Below are positions 1-8,665 of a DNA stretch of 64,000 nt, in pieces. A program made the translations under genes and the position numbers. Under the pieces are notes generated by a model. The model worked only from the letters and a program-made list of their open reading frames with translations, ran no database searches and was not told the origin of the DNA. This stretch comes from Streptomyces daqingensis. GTDB lineage: Bacteria; Actinomycetota; Actinomycetes; Streptomycetales; Streptomycetaceae. Numbering within the stretch: position 1 is the first letter of the stretch; each line of letters starts with the position of its first letter. The DNA is taken from NCBI RefSeq assembly GCF_014645895.1, contig NZ_BMMP01000011.1, forward strand, positions 62,001-126,000, written 5' to 3'.

Positions 1-589
1 AGTCCTTCATCGTCCAGCCGTCCTCGCGCAGCTCGTGCACGAAGCCGTCGATGGAGCAGCTGTAGGTCTCCTTCCAGTAACCGGAGACGACGGTGATGGC
101 CTTGCCGGCGTCGGGGTGCGCGGCCTGGACCTCCAGCGCGTCGATGCCCGTCTCGCTCTTGATCTCCTCGTACGTGGCGTCGAGTTCGTAGAGCGAGACG
201 TCGGTGTCGGTCATCGTCGCGTAGCTGATCTTGGTGGAGGTCAGCTGGCCCGCCTCGGCGCCGGAGGCGTCGAGAAGGGAGAAGCTGCGCTGCGACGGCT
301 GGTCGACGACGACCTTGCCGGGCTCCGGCATGCCCTCTTCGAGGCAGTGCCCGTTGGACAGCACGAGACCGGGGTCCGAGTCCTTGGACTCGGGCATCTT
401 CACCAGCGAGCCCGAGCAGTTGCTGAGCGCGACCGTGCCCGCGAAGTCGGGGGCGGCGGCCGGCGCCGCGGACTTCGCGGAACCGGAGGACTGCTGCTCG
501 GCGGCGGCCGCCGGCGTCGCGGCCGCTCCGGTGACTGCGACGGCCGCGAAGAGCGTCGCTGCCAGGGAGCCGACGAGAGGTCGTTTCAT
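1..589 (-). CDS. Secreted trypsin-like serine protease, C-terminus outside window
   Basis: Secreted S1-family peptidase; the gene runs off the left edge, so only the first 196 residues are visible. Residues 1-30 form a signal peptide (MKRP followed by an Ala/Val-rich core ending in AAAA). The catalytic histidine is in LSNGHC (His79), and a cysteine in ALSNCSGS may form a disulfide with that region. A likely triad aspartate lies in TDVSLYEL; the serine would be beyond the edge. The ATG start is supported by GGAGAGG just upstream and by the signal peptide beginning there. Extracellular proteolysis is inferred from the family; the substrate is unknown. It is unrelated to the operon that follows. 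Confidence 0.85.
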   Translation of the reverse strand, partial: MKRPLVGSLAATLFAAVAVTGAAATPAAAAEQQSSGSAKSAAPAAAPDFAGTVALSNCSGSLVKMPESKDSDPGLVLSNGHCLEEGMPEPGKVVVDQPSQRSFSLLDASGAEAGQLTSTKISYATMTDTDVSLYELDATYEEIKSETGIDALEVQAAHPDAGKAITVVSGYWKETYSCSIDGFVHELREDGWTMKD

Positions 590-782
590 GGTGGGGGGTT
601 CCTCTCCTTCACCGAATATCGAAGCGATGATTCGTGGGGGATGACGCCGTGCATTCTTGGCGCAGGAGAGGCGCCTCCACAAGACCCCACAGGACCGCAA
701 CGGCGCCCCCAGAAGCGGAAGATGAGGTTCCGGACGAGTCGGGCGACCTGCGGGGCAGGAGGGCCCGCCGCCTAGACACGCC

Positions 783-2252
783 CTAGACGACCAGGCTCAC
801 CAGGGCGGCCACCGCGAAGCCGGCGACCGAAAGGACGGACTCCAGCACGGTCCAGGACTTCAGGGTGTCCCGCTCCGAGATGCCGAAGTACTGGGAGACG
901 ATCCAGAATCCGCCGTCGTTCACGTGGGACGCGAAGATGGAGCCCGCCGAGATCGCCATGATGACGAGCGCGGCGTGCGGCTGCGAGAAGTCCCCGGCAG
1001 CCAGCAGCGGAGCGACGATGCCCGCGGTCGTGACGATCGCCACGGTCGCCGAGCCCTGGGCCACCCGCAGCACGAGCGAGAGCAGATACGCCAGCACGAT
1101 CACCGGCAGGCCCGCGTCGTCGAAGGTGTCCGCCAGCGCCTGCGCGACACCGCTGCCCTCCAGGACCGCGCCGAAGACACCGCCCGCGCCGACCACGAGA
1201 AGGATGTTGCCGATGGGCTTCAGCGAAGCGGTCGAGACGGTCTCCAGGGACTGGCGGGACCAGCCGTGCTTGAGCCCGAGCTGCCAGTACGCGAGCAGCA
1301 GCGCGATCGTCAGCGCCACGAAGGGGTGCCCGAAGAACTCCAGGACGGAGCGGAGCGTCGAGGGGCCGAGCGCGATGGAGGAGAAGGTCGCCATCAGGAT
1401 GAGCAGCAGCGGCGTCCCGATGATGGCGAGCACCACGCTCAGCGAGACGGGCCTCTCCCCCGTCACTCCCGCGGCCTTCTTCTCCGCCTCGACGGCCGCC
1501 TTGGACTCCTCGGCGGCCTCGACCATGTCCTGCGGGACCTCGACGAAGAGCCGGTTGCCGATCCACGTCGAGTACGCCCAGGCGGCCGCCACCGCGGGGA
1601 TGCCCGTGACGACGCCCATCATGATCACCCAGCCGAGGTCGACCTTGAGCAGTCCCGCAGCCGCGACCGGGCCCGGGTGCGGCGGCAGGAAGGCGTGCGT
1701 CATGGACAGGCCGGCCAGCAGCGGCATGGCGTAGAGGATGATCGATTTACCGGAGCGCTTCGCCGCGGCGTAGACGATCGGTGCCAGGACGAAGATGCCG
1801 ACGTCGAAGAAGACGGGAATGCCGAAGATCAGGCCCGTCAGGCCCATGGCCAGCGGTGCGCGCCTCTCCCCGAAGAGGGTCAGGAGCCGCCGTGAGAGCG
1901 CCTCCGCGCCGCCGCTGACCTCGAGTATCGCGCCCAGCATGGTGCCGAGGCCGATGATGATGGCGACGTGTCCGAGGATGCCGCCCATGCCCTCCTCGAT
2001 GAGGGAGACGGCGTCCGACTTCTGCACGGTGCCGAAGAGTTCGGTCACCGAGAGGCCCGACGCGAGGCCCACGGCGATCGAGACGCCCAGCAGGGCCACG
2101 AAGGGCTGCAGCCGGACCTTGATGATGAGGAAGAGCAGCAGCAGGATGCCCAGCGCGGCGACGGTCAGCAGACCGCCGGTGCCGCCTATGAGTGCGAGCA
2201 GACCGCCTGTGTGCGGCGGCGCCTCCTCCGGCGCCGGAGCGGCGAGCAGCAT
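783..2252 (-). CDS. gntP: GntP-family gluconate/sugar-acid:H+ symporter
   Basis: Integral membrane permease of the GntP family (gluconate and related hydroxy acids, proton symport). At 489 residues it is slightly longer than typical because of a short Pro-rich N-terminus. Many hydrophobic segments run through the protein, with the family-typical GIPVFFDVGIFVLAP stretch around residues 140-155 and HAFLPPHPGPVA about 45 residues later. The ATG start is preceded by GAGG. It is the last gene of the reverse-strand set kinase-iclR-ridA-gntP (126 bp after ridA). With a KDG-kinase-like gene in the same set, the natural substrate is probably an aldonic or amino-aldonic acid, but transport specificity cannot be read from the sequence. 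Confidence 0.88.
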   Translation of the reverse strand: MLLAAPAPEEAPPHTGGLLALIGGTGGLLTVAALGILLLLFLIIKVRLQPFVALLGVSIAVGLASGLSVTELFGTVQKSDAVSLIEEGMGGILGHVAIIIGLGTMLGAILEVSGGAEALSRRLLTLFGERRAPLAMGLTGLIFGIPVFFDVGIFVLAPIVYAAAKRSGKSIILYAMPLLAGLSMTHAFLPPHPGPVAAAGLLKVDLGWVIMMGVVTGIPAVAAAWAYSTWIGNRLFVEVPQDMVEAAEESKAAVEAEKKAAGVTGERPVSLSVVLAIIGTPLLLILMATFSSIALGPSTLRSVLEFFGHPFVALTIALLLAYWQLGLKHGWSRQSLETVSTASLKPIGNILLVVGAGGVFGAVLEGSGVAQALADTFDDAGLPVIVLAYLLSLVLRVAQGSATVAIVTTAGIVAPLLAAGDFSQPHAALVIMAISAGSIFASHVNDGGFWIVSQYFGISERDTLKSWTVLESVLSVAGFAVAALVSLVV

Positions 2253-2378
2253 GGTGGACCTCGTGGCTCTCGTGTCGACTGCGTGTGTGGGCTGGTGGCT
2301 TCGGGCACCGGGGCGTGTGCGGCGGCCCGGGGGCGCCCGCGGGGAGGGGCGGCCCGGCCGGAGTGGGTCGCCTGCTCC

Positions 2379-2792
2379 TCAGCCGAGGACGGCGAGGGCG
2401 TCGGCCTCGACGAGCAGTCCCGCGGGAAGGCCCACGTAGACGGTGGTGCGCGCGGCCGGGGCCTCGGTGAGGTCCGCGAAGTACTCGTCGTAGATCTCGT
2501 TGAACTCGGCGAAGTGCGCGGTGTCGGTGAGGTAGACGCGGATCATCACCACGTCCTCCCAGCTCGCGCCGCCCTCCCGGAGGATGGACTCGACGTTCGC
2601 GAAGGTCTGCAGGGTCTGCTCGCGCAGGCCGGGGCCGACGGGCCGGGGCGCCTGCCCGGGCTCGGCCGGGCCGAACCCGACCTGTCCCGCCACCTGCAGC
2701 AGGCCGCCCTTGCGGACGCCGTGCGAGAACTGCGCGGGCGGGGTGGTGTGGGTGGCCGGGGTGAGGGCCGTCTTGGTCAGCTTCTCGCTCAT
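2379..2792 (-). CDS. ridA: RidA-family enamine/imine deaminase
   Basis: RidA (YjgF/YER057c/UK114) family protein of 137 residues. The family hydrolyses reactive enamine/imine intermediates released by PLP dehydratases to keto acids and ammonia. Visible family features are GGLLQVAGQVGF near residues 30-41, QTLQTFANVESIL in the middle and the YLTDTAHFAEFNEIY segment. The expected catalytic arginine is probably in the C-terminal AARTTVYVGLP segment. The start overlaps the iclR stop by 4 bp, so translation is coupled. A RidA next to a PLP-dependent D-amino-acid dehydratase (transcribed in the opposite direction) fits clean-up of that enzyme's enamine product. Confidence 0.9.
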   Translation of the reverse strand: MSEKLTKTALTPATHTTPPAQFSHGVRKGGLLQVAGQVGFGPAEPGQAPRPVGPGLREQTLQTFANVESILREGGASWEDVVMIRVYLTDTAHFAEFNEIYDEYFADLTEAPAARTTVYVGLPAGLLVEADALAVLG

Positions 2793-3553
2793 GATCGGGC
2801 TTCCTTGGGTGGGGTCTGTCCGGAGTACTCGGCGCTGACGGCGTCGGCGGTGCGGCGCACCAGCGGCAGCAGTTCGAGGAGTTCGTCCGCGCTGACGACC
2901 ACGTTCGGCGCGGAGACCGACAGGGCCGCGACAGCACGCCCGTCGGGCCCGCGCACCGGAGCGCCGACGCAGTTGATGGACTCCTCGTGGCCACCGAGGT
3001 CGGTGGCCCAGCCCTGTTCGCGCACCCTGGCCAGCTCCTCCAGGAAGGCGCCGGCGCTGGTGAGGGAACGGGACGTGTAGCGGGGGTATTCGAGCCGCTC
3101 GGCGAGCAGGCGCCGCTCCGGCTCGGGAAGGTCGGCCAGGAGCAGTTTCGCGACGGCGGCCACGGTGATCGCCACGGGCTTCCCGATACGGGAGTACATC
3201 CGCACCGGGTAGCGGCTCTCGACCTTGTCGATGTAGACGACCTCGTCCCCCTCGTGCACGGCGAGGTGGACGGTGTGTCCCGTACGGGCGTTGAGCTCCA
3301 CGAGATGGGGGTGGGCTATCTCCCGTACGTCGAGGTTCTCGGCGGCCTGCTGGGCGAGGGCGAAGAGGCGCGCGCCCAGGCGGTAGCGCTGGTCGGGCTG
3401 GCGGTGGACGATGCCGTGCTCGTGGAGGGTGCGGAGCAGCCGCAGAGCCGTGGACTTGTGCACGCCGAGCCGCGTCGCGACCTGCTCCAGATTCGCCGGA
3501 CCCTCGGCCAGCAGCGGCAGGATCGTCAGGGCGCGGTCGACTGTCTGGCTCAT
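2789..3553 (-). CDS. IclR-family transcriptional regulator
   Basis: IclR-type regulator of 254 residues. An N-terminal winged HTH is visible (TVDRALTILPLLAEGPANLEQVATRLGVHKSTALRLLRTL, with the recognition helix at KSTALRLL), followed by the effector-binding domain from about residue 80, ending in APVRGPDGRAVAALSVSAP, a strongly conserved IclR stretch. The ATG start overlaps the kinase stop by 4 bp and its own stop overlaps ridA by 4 bp, so it sits inside the operon it probably controls. The inverted repeats at 4685-4710 in the divergent promoter region are its most likely operators. KdgR-type IclR proteins often sense KDG-like sugar acids; the effector here is unknown. Confidence 0.92.
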   Translation of the reverse strand: MSQTVDRALTILPLLAEGPANLEQVATRLGVHKSTALRLLRTLHEHGIVHRQPDQRYRLGARLFALAQQAAENLDVREIAHPHLVELNARTGHTVHLAVHEGDEVVYIDKVESRYPVRMYSRIGKPVAITVAAVAKLLLADLPEPERRLLAERLEYPRYTSRSLTSAGAFLEELARVREQGWATDLGGHEESINCVGAPVRGPDGRAVAALSVSAPNVVVSADELLELLPLVRRTADAVSAEYSGQTPPKEARS

Positions 3554-4629
3554 GGTTCGTTCGCCTTCTGTGCGTTCACGGAGTCCCACCCGGGACCGAG
3601 GCGCAGTCTCCCCCACGCCTCGTCGTCCAGGGCGGCCAGCCGGTCCGCGAGCGGACGGGCGGGGGGCTCGGCGAGATCGCCGGGCACCGTGAGCGCGGCC
3701 GCGGCGGTGAGGTGCCCGTGCCGGAGCCGCTCCCGTACGGGCAGGCCGCGCAGTGTCGCGGAGATCACACCCGCGGCGAAGCCGTCCCCGGCACCGACGG
3801 GCCCCACGACGTCGACGCGCAGAGCCGGCACCGTGACGACGACGTCCGCCCCGTCCCCGTCGCTGACCACGTCCCCGCCCCGCCGCACGAACGCGGTCGC
3901 GCCCTTCTCGCCCTGCTTGACGATCAGCACTCCCGGCTCGGGCAGCGCCGCCCTGACGGCCGCGGGACCGTCGGTGACGCCCCAGGCCGCCGCGGCCTCG
4001 TCCTCGCCGACGAAGACGAGGTCGCAGCCGCGGGCGAGATCCAGCAGCACCGCCGGGTCGCGTCCCGCCCGCTTCCACAGCCCCACCCGGTAGTTGACGT
4101 CGAACGAGACGAGCGGACGTCCCGCGCGGGGCGCCGTCAGGACGCGCATCAGCTCCAGGCAGTCCTCGGAGAGCGCGGCGGTGATGCCGCTCACGTGCAG
4201 CACCGCGGTGTCGTCGATCGCCGCGACGTCCACGGTGCGGGGCGACATGGCGGAGGCGGCGGAGCCGGCGCGGTAGTACAGGACCTCGGCGACGCCCTGC
4301 GAGGCGTCCATAGTGGTGGGGCGCTCACCGTCCGTGCGGAAGTAGATGCCGGTGGAGCGGGAGCGGTCCCGTCCGACAAGTCCGACATCGACACCGCGCG
4401 CCGCGACCGCCTCCACGAGGTGGTCGCCGAAGCCGTCCACGCCGACCCGGCTGACCCACCTCACCTTCCATCCCGAACCCGCGAGCGCGCAGGCCACGTT
4501 GGACTCGGCGCCGCCGATGGCGCGCTCGAAGGACGGCACGTCGGCCAGCCGTCCGGGCTGCGACGGCAGGAACGTGACCATGGATTCGCCGAGACACACG
4601 ACATCGGTGCTCGCCACTGTGCGCACCAC
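3550..4629 (-). CDS. kdgK: PfkB-family sugar kinase, 2-keto-3-deoxygluconate kinase-like
   Basis: Ribokinase/PfkB-fold kinase, 359 residues. The N-terminal substrate lid (VVCLGESMVTFLP) and IGGAESNVACALA at residues 38-50 are typical of KDG kinases. The C-terminal PfkB signature is VDVVGPVGAGDGFAAG with catalytic base Asp282 and the GAGD anion hole. It is the first gene of the reverse operon kinase-iclR-ridA-gntP. A GTG start is used; two further in-frame GTG codons lie within 12 bp, so the exact start is uncertain. Predicted reaction: ATP-dependent phosphorylation of 2-keto-3-deoxygluconate or a similar keto sugar acid. Sugar specificity is inferred from lid motifs and from the sugar-acid permease and PLP dehydratase beside it. 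Confidence 0.82.
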   Translation of the reverse strand: MVRTVASTDVVCLGESMVTFLPSQPGRLADVPSFERAIGGAESNVACALAGSGWKVRWVSRVGVDGFGDHLVEAVAARGVDVGLVGRDRSRSTGIYFRTDGERPTTMDASQGVAEVLYYRAGSAASAMSPRTVDVAAIDDTAVLHVSGITAALSEDCLELMRVLTAPRAGRPLVSFDVNYRVGLWKRAGRDPAVLLDLARGCDLVFVGEDEAAAAWGVTDGPAAVRAALPEPGVLIVKQGEKGATAFVRRGGDVVSDGDGADVVVTVPALRVDVVGPVGAGDGFAAGVISATLRGLPVRERLRHGHLTAAAALTVPGDLAEPPARPLADRLAALDDEAWGRLRLGPGWDSVNAQKANEP

Positions 4630-4684
4630 TTCTCATCGATTGACGGGTATTCGCCGGGATGCTAGACAGCCGTAAGCGAAATAC

Positions 4685-4710
4685 GCAATGCGGATTGCAT
4701 TACTTGCAAT
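4685..4710. promoter_or_regulatory. Overlapping inverted repeats in a divergent promoter, candidate IclR operator
   Basis: The 95-bp region between the divergently transcribed kinase operon and the PLP dehydratase contains two overlapping dyads: GCAAT-N4-ATTGC (4685-4698) and ATTGCA-N5-TGCAAT (4694-4710). The ATTGC core therefore occurs three times with alternating orientation about 10 bp apart, close to one helical turn. This local AT-rich patch stands out from the surrounding GC-rich DNA. The position, immediately upstream of both units and 14 bp before the dehydratase start, suits an operator for the IclR regulator encoded in the left operon. Binding is inferred. Confidence 0.6.
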
Positions 4711-4724
4711 GAATCGGAGTCGCC

Positions 4725-6005
4725 ATGTCCAGCGCGGACCCGCAGGCCGCTCTCGCCGCCCTCGCCGAGGAGCGCGTCGACCACCGCTTCAAGGGGCTGC
4801 CGCCCGATGCGTCCGGCACCACCGTCGGCGCCCTCGCCGCGGAAGGCCGCAACCTGTTCACCGGCGGCTTCACCACACCCGTGCTGGCGCTCTCCGCGGA
4901 GCGCCTGGAGCACAACCTCGCGCTGATGAGGACCTACACCGAACGCCACGGCCTCGCGTTCGCACCGCACGGCAAGACCTCCATGGCCCCCCAGCTCTTC
5001 GCGCGCCAAGTCGCCCACGGCGCCTGGGGGATCACGCTCGCCGTCCCCCACCAGGTGCGCGTGGCGCGGGCGTTCGGGGTCCGGCGCATCTTCCTCGGCA
5101 ACGAACTCGTCGACCCCGCGGCACTGCGCTGGCTGTCCCGGGAGCTCGACTCCGACCCTGACTTCCGCTTCGTCTGCTACGTCGACTCCACCGAAGGCGT
5201 CGCCCAGATGGACACGGCGCTGCGGGGCGCGGAACGCCCCCTCGACGTCGTCGTCGAACTCGCGGCGGGAGCGGAGGCCCGCACCGGCGTCCGCACCGAG
5301 GCCGAGTGCGCGGCGGTCGCCGACGCCGTCGCGGCCACCTCGACGCTGCGCCTCGTCGGCGTCGCGGGGTACGAGGGCGAGGTGCCCGGCGCCTCGCCCG
5401 CCGCGGTCACCGCCTGGCTCCGCCGGCTGACCGCCCTCGCCGCGGAGTTCGACGCCGCGGGCCGCTTCGACGGGCTGTCCGAGATCGTCGTCAGCGCGGG
5501 CGGCAGCGCCTGGTTCGACGCGGTGGCCGAGGTCTTCGAGGAGATGCCCGCCCTGTCGAAACCCGTGCTGAAGCTCCTCCGCTCGGGGGCGTACGTCTCC
5601 CACGACGACGGTCAGTACCGCGACAAGACGCCCTTCAACCGCGTACCCGAAGAGGGCGCGCTGCAGGCGGCGTTCACGCTCTGGGCGCAGGTGGTCTCCC
5701 GTCCGACGCCGCACCAGGCGTTCCTCAACGCCGGGAAGCGCGACGCGGCGTTCGACCTCCACCTCCCCCAGCCGCACACCGTCCGCGGCGCCGGCGGTGA
5801 GACGCGTCCCGCAGACGGCGTCACGGTCACCGCCCTGTCCGACCAGCACGCGTGGGTCAGCACCGAAAGCGCCGGCGACCTGGCCGTCGGGGACTGGGTG
5901 GGGCTCGGCCTCTCCCACCCGTGCACGATCTTCGACAAGTGGCAGCTCATCCCGGAGGCGACGGCGGACGGCACGGTCACGGACTACGTCCGCACGTTCT
6001 TCTGA
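4725..6005 (+). CDS. PLP-dependent D-amino-acid dehydratase/deaminase (DSD1-like, alanine-racemase fold)
   Basis: Fold-type III PLP enzyme, 426 residues, of the D-serine dehydratase / low-specificity D-threonine aldolase group. The PLP lysine is in FAPHGKTSMAPQ (Lys84) at the end of the first strand of the TIM barrel. A C-terminal beta domain carries LGLSHPCTIFDKW, where the conserved His and Cys bind the metal in this family. The expected reaction is removal of water/ammonia from a beta-hydroxy D-amino acid to give a 2-keto acid. D-glucosaminate dehydratase is, from memory, related to this group, which would give KDG, the substrate of the divergent kinase. It lies 58 bp upstream of the deacylase and probably in one operon with it. 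Confidence 0.82.
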   Translation: MSSADPQAALAALAEERVDHRFKGLPPDASGTTVGALAAEGRNLFTGGFTTPVLALSAERLEHNLALMRTYTERHGLAFAPHGKTSMAPQLFARQVAHGAWGITLAVPHQVRVARAFGVRRIFLGNELVDPAALRWLSRELDSDPDFRFVCYVDSTEGVAQMDTALRGAERPLDVVVELAAGAEARTGVRTEAECAAVADAVAATSTLRLVGVAGYEGEVPGASPAAVTAWLRRLTALAAEFDAAGRFDGLSEIVVSAGGSAWFDAVAEVFEEMPALSKPVLKLLRSGAYVSHDDGQYRDKTPFNRVPEEGALQAAFTLWAQVVSRPTPHQAFLNAGKRDAAFDLHLPQPHTVRGAGGETRPADGVTVTALSDQHAWVSTESAGDLAVGDWVGLGLSHPCTIFDKWQLIPEATADGTVTDYVRTFF

Positions 6006-6063
6006 CCGACGCCAGAGCGACTTCTGACCGACTCCTGACAGACGGACAGCCGGAGGGGAAGCC

Positions 6064-7668
6064 ATGGACAGCCTGCTGATCCGCGACGCCACCGTCGCCG
6101 ACGGCTCGGGCGAGCCCGCCTACCGCGCGGACGTCGCCGTCGAAGGGGGACGCGTCACGGCCGTCGTCGCCGAGGGGACCGGCCCGCGCCCGGTGGGCAC
6201 CGGCCGCACCCTCGACGCCGCGGGCCTCACCCTCGCGCCCGGCTTCATCGACATGCACGCCCACTCCGACCTCGCCCTCCTCCGCGACCCCGACCACTCG
6301 GCCAAGGCCGCGCAGGGCGTCACCCTCGAAGTCGTCGGGCAGGACGGGCTCTCCTACGCCCCCGTCGACGACCGCACCCTGGCGGAGGTGCGCAGCGCCA
6401 TCGCCGGCTGGAACGGTCCCGGCGACGACGTCGACTTCGACTGGCGCACTGTCGGCGAGTACCTGGACCGCATCGACCGCCAGGGCACCGCCGTCAACGC
6501 GGCGTACCTCGTACCGCAGGGCAGCGTCCGCATGCTCGCCGTCGGCTGGGACGACCGGCCGGCGACGGCGGAGGAGACCGCCGCGATGCGCCGGCTCGTC
6601 GCCGAGGGCCTCGAACAGGGCGCCGTCGGGATGTCCTCGGGCCTCACCTACACGCCCGGCATGTACGCCTCAGACGCCGAACTCACCGAGCTGTGCCGCA
6701 CGGTGGCCTCCTACGGCGGCTACTACTGCCCGCACCACCGCTCCTACGGCAGGAACGCGCTCCAGGCGTACGAGGAGATGGTCGCCCTCTCCCGGGACGC
6801 GGGCTGCGCCCTCCATCTCGCCCACGCCACCATGAACTTCGGCGTCAACGAGGGCAGGGGGCCGGAGCTGACCGCGCTCCTCGACCGCGCCCTGGACGGC
6901 GGCGCGGACATCACTCTCGACACCTACCCGTACACCCCGGGGTGCACGACCCTCGTGGCGATGCTGCCCAGCTGGGCCAGTGCCGGCGGCCCCGAGGCGG
7001 TCATGGAGCGCCTGGCCGACGACGGGACCTGCGCACGCATCCGGCACACCATGGAGGTCGAGGGCGCCGACGGATGCCACGGCGTACCGATGGACTGGTC
7101 GACGATCGAGATCTCCGGGGTGTCCGACCCCGCCCTCTCCGGTCACGTGGGCAGGACGGTGGCCGAGTCGGCAGCGTTGCGTGGCGAGGACGCCTTCACC
7201 ACCGCACGCCGGCTGCTGGTCGAGGACCGCCTGGGCACGACGATCCTCCAGCACGTCGGCCACGAGGAGAACGTCCGGCACATCATGCGGCACCGGGTGC
7301 ACACCGCGGGCAGCGACGGCATCCTGCAGGGCGACAAACCGCACCCGCGGGCGTACGGCACCTTTCCCCAGTACCTCGGGCGCTACGTACGGGAGTTGGG
7401 CATCCTCTCCCTGGAGGAGTGCGTCGCCCATCTCACCTCGCGCGCGGCCGCCCGGCTGCGTCTGCCCGACCGCGGCCTCGTCCGCGAGGGCTACCGCGCG
7501 GACCTCGTCCTCTTCGACGCCGATTCCGTCGCGCCGGGCGCGACGTTCGACAACCCGCGGGCCCTGCCGGTCGGCATCCCGTACGTGCTGGTCGACGGCC
7601 GGTTCGTGATGGACGAAGGCCGGCGCACGGACGTCCTCGCCGGACGCTCCGTCCGCCGCACGCCCTGA
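6064..7668 (+). CDS. N-acyl-D-amino-acid deacylase (amidohydrolase superfamily)
   Basis: D-aminoacylase-type amidohydrolase, 534 residues. An N-terminal beta-sandwich is followed by the metal-binding HAH in GFIDMHAHSDLALL (His66, His68). CPHHRSYG and LHLAHA (residues ~220-255) supply further ligands, and TAGSDGILQGDKPHPRAYGTFPQYLGRYV near residue 410 carries the catalytic Asp and is strongly characteristic of D-aminoacylases. The cytoplasmic reaction is removal of the acyl group from N-acyl-D-amino acids. Translation starts at ATG with GGAGGGGAAGCC upstream. It follows the PLP dehydratase, which implies sequential deacylation then deamination of the same substrate. An N-acetyl-amino-sugar acid is an attractive candidate but unproven. 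Confidence 0.88.
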   Translation: MDSLLIRDATVADGSGEPAYRADVAVEGGRVTAVVAEGTGPRPVGTGRTLDAAGLTLAPGFIDMHAHSDLALLRDPDHSAKAAQGVTLEVVGQDGLSYAPVDDRTLAEVRSAIAGWNGPGDDVDFDWRTVGEYLDRIDRQGTAVNAAYLVPQGSVRMLAVGWDDRPATAEETAAMRRLVAEGLEQGAVGMSSGLTYTPGMYASDAELTELCRTVASYGGYYCPHHRSYGRNALQAYEEMVALSRDAGCALHLAHATMNFGVNEGRGPELTALLDRALDGGADITLDTYPYTPGCTTLVAMLPSWASAGGPEAVMERLADDGTCARIRHTMEVEGADGCHGVPMDWSTIEISGVSDPALSGHVGRTVAESAALRGEDAFTTARRLLVEDRLGTTILQHVGHEENVRHIMRHRVHTAGSDGILQGDKPHPRAYGTFPQYLGRYVRELGILSLEECVAHLTSRAAARLRLPDRGLVREGYRADLVLFDADSVAPGATFDNPRALPVGIPYVLVDGRFVMDEGRRTDVLAGRSVRRTP

Positions 7669-7770
7669 CCTGCGGCGCCTCGCCGGCCCCGGCGCGGGCG
7701 CATCCCGTCCGCCGTCACGCGACCGGGGCACCGGACGGCGCACCGGGTCGTGGTCGTCCAGGCTTCCCTG

Positions 7771-8334
7771 TCAGCAGGCCGGGTGCTCCTCCACCCGATG
7801 CCCGACGCCCTTGGTCCTGGCCGGAGTTCCCTCCGGAGTGAACGGCTGCCGGAACGTGAAGGCGTGCGGCGCGGGGCGGTTGCCGTGGAGGTGCTCCAGC
7901 CTGGACACCCCGTCGTGCCAGGTGGGGGTCGCGTCGCAGGAGACCCACCAGAGGACGTGGTTCGGGTGGCCCGTCCCCTCGAACCAGTCGTGACGCCGCT
8001 TCAGCGCCTCACCGTGCAGACCGGTGTAGACGGCGTCGAAGGCGGCGCGCACGCCGGTCCAGAGGGAGAGGGTCCCGGCCAGGGCGGCCGTCTCCGCCGT
8101 ACGGCCCTTGCCGTACCAGGCCGGGACGGCGAACTCGCCCCAGGCGCCCCAGTCCGCCTCGAAGAGCGCACCCCGCTCGCCTTCCACCGTCTCGGCACGG
8201 CCGATGTACCCCGGCTGCCGGCTCATCCTCCGGTAGACGGCCTCACCGGTGTCGTAGAACTCGCGCGTGAGAGGCGCGGGATCGGCGAGAGGCGACTTGA
8301 GGACTCCGAACGTGTACAGCGCGACATGAGGCAT
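7771..8334 (-). CDS. DUF3291 domain-containing protein
   Basis: A 187-residue cytoplasmic protein that I assign to the DUF3291 family (ferredoxin-like, monooxygenase-type fold) from the start HVALYTFGVLKSPLADP, the PGYIGRAETVEG segment and HVLWWVSCDATPTWHDGVSRLEHLHGNRPAPHAFTF near the C-terminus. No enzymatic residues can be assigned. The MPHVALY start was preferred over one 17 codons upstream because family members begin at this point. It is convergent with the deacylase gene and appears monocistronic. Function unknown. Confidence 0.75.
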   Translation of the reverse strand: MPHVALYTFGVLKSPLADPAPLTREFYDTGEAVYRRMSRQPGYIGRAETVEGERGALFEADWGAWGEFAVPAWYGKGRTAETAALAGTLSLWTGVRAAFDAVYTGLHGEALKRRHDWFEGTGHPNHVLWWVSCDATPTWHDGVSRLEHLHGNRPAPHAFTFRQPFTPEGTPARTKGVGHRVEEHPAC

Positions 8335-8665
8335 ACGTCTCTCCCGGGCCGGGGTGCATGGTGAGGTGCCGCTTCGGCGGCGCACGGGAGGACGGAGCTC
8401 CCTGGGGCGCGGCCCGCCCGGCCCGTCGCGGGCGGCTCAGCCTGGACGGACTCCCGTGCGGCCGGGGGCGGTCGCCGAAGACCACGTGAAGGTAGCCGTC
8501 CCCGCGGGCCCTGTCGAAGTTGCGTTCTCGCTGCTCACGTGGCCTCCCGCAGGAAGCCTCCGAGCCCTGCCCGGTGGCCCCGGGGTGTTGCGGAACGAGT
8601 GATGAAGCTGGTTCGCGGTCCCGCAGTCGAGCGGTCCGCGGTCGTGCTGCTACGCGGCCGCGCCG
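8335..8665. other. Gene-poor gap with a possible 33-residue reading frame
   Basis: Between the DUF3291 gene and the hemolysin-III gene. The only candidate is a reverse-strand frame at 8437-8538: GTG start, a good GGGAGG about 5 bases upstream and a 33-residue Ser/Thr/Gly-rich product (MSSENATSTGP...GRTGVRPG). It has no recognisable domain. It could be a real small gene or chance. Nothing else is evident. Confidence 0.3.
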
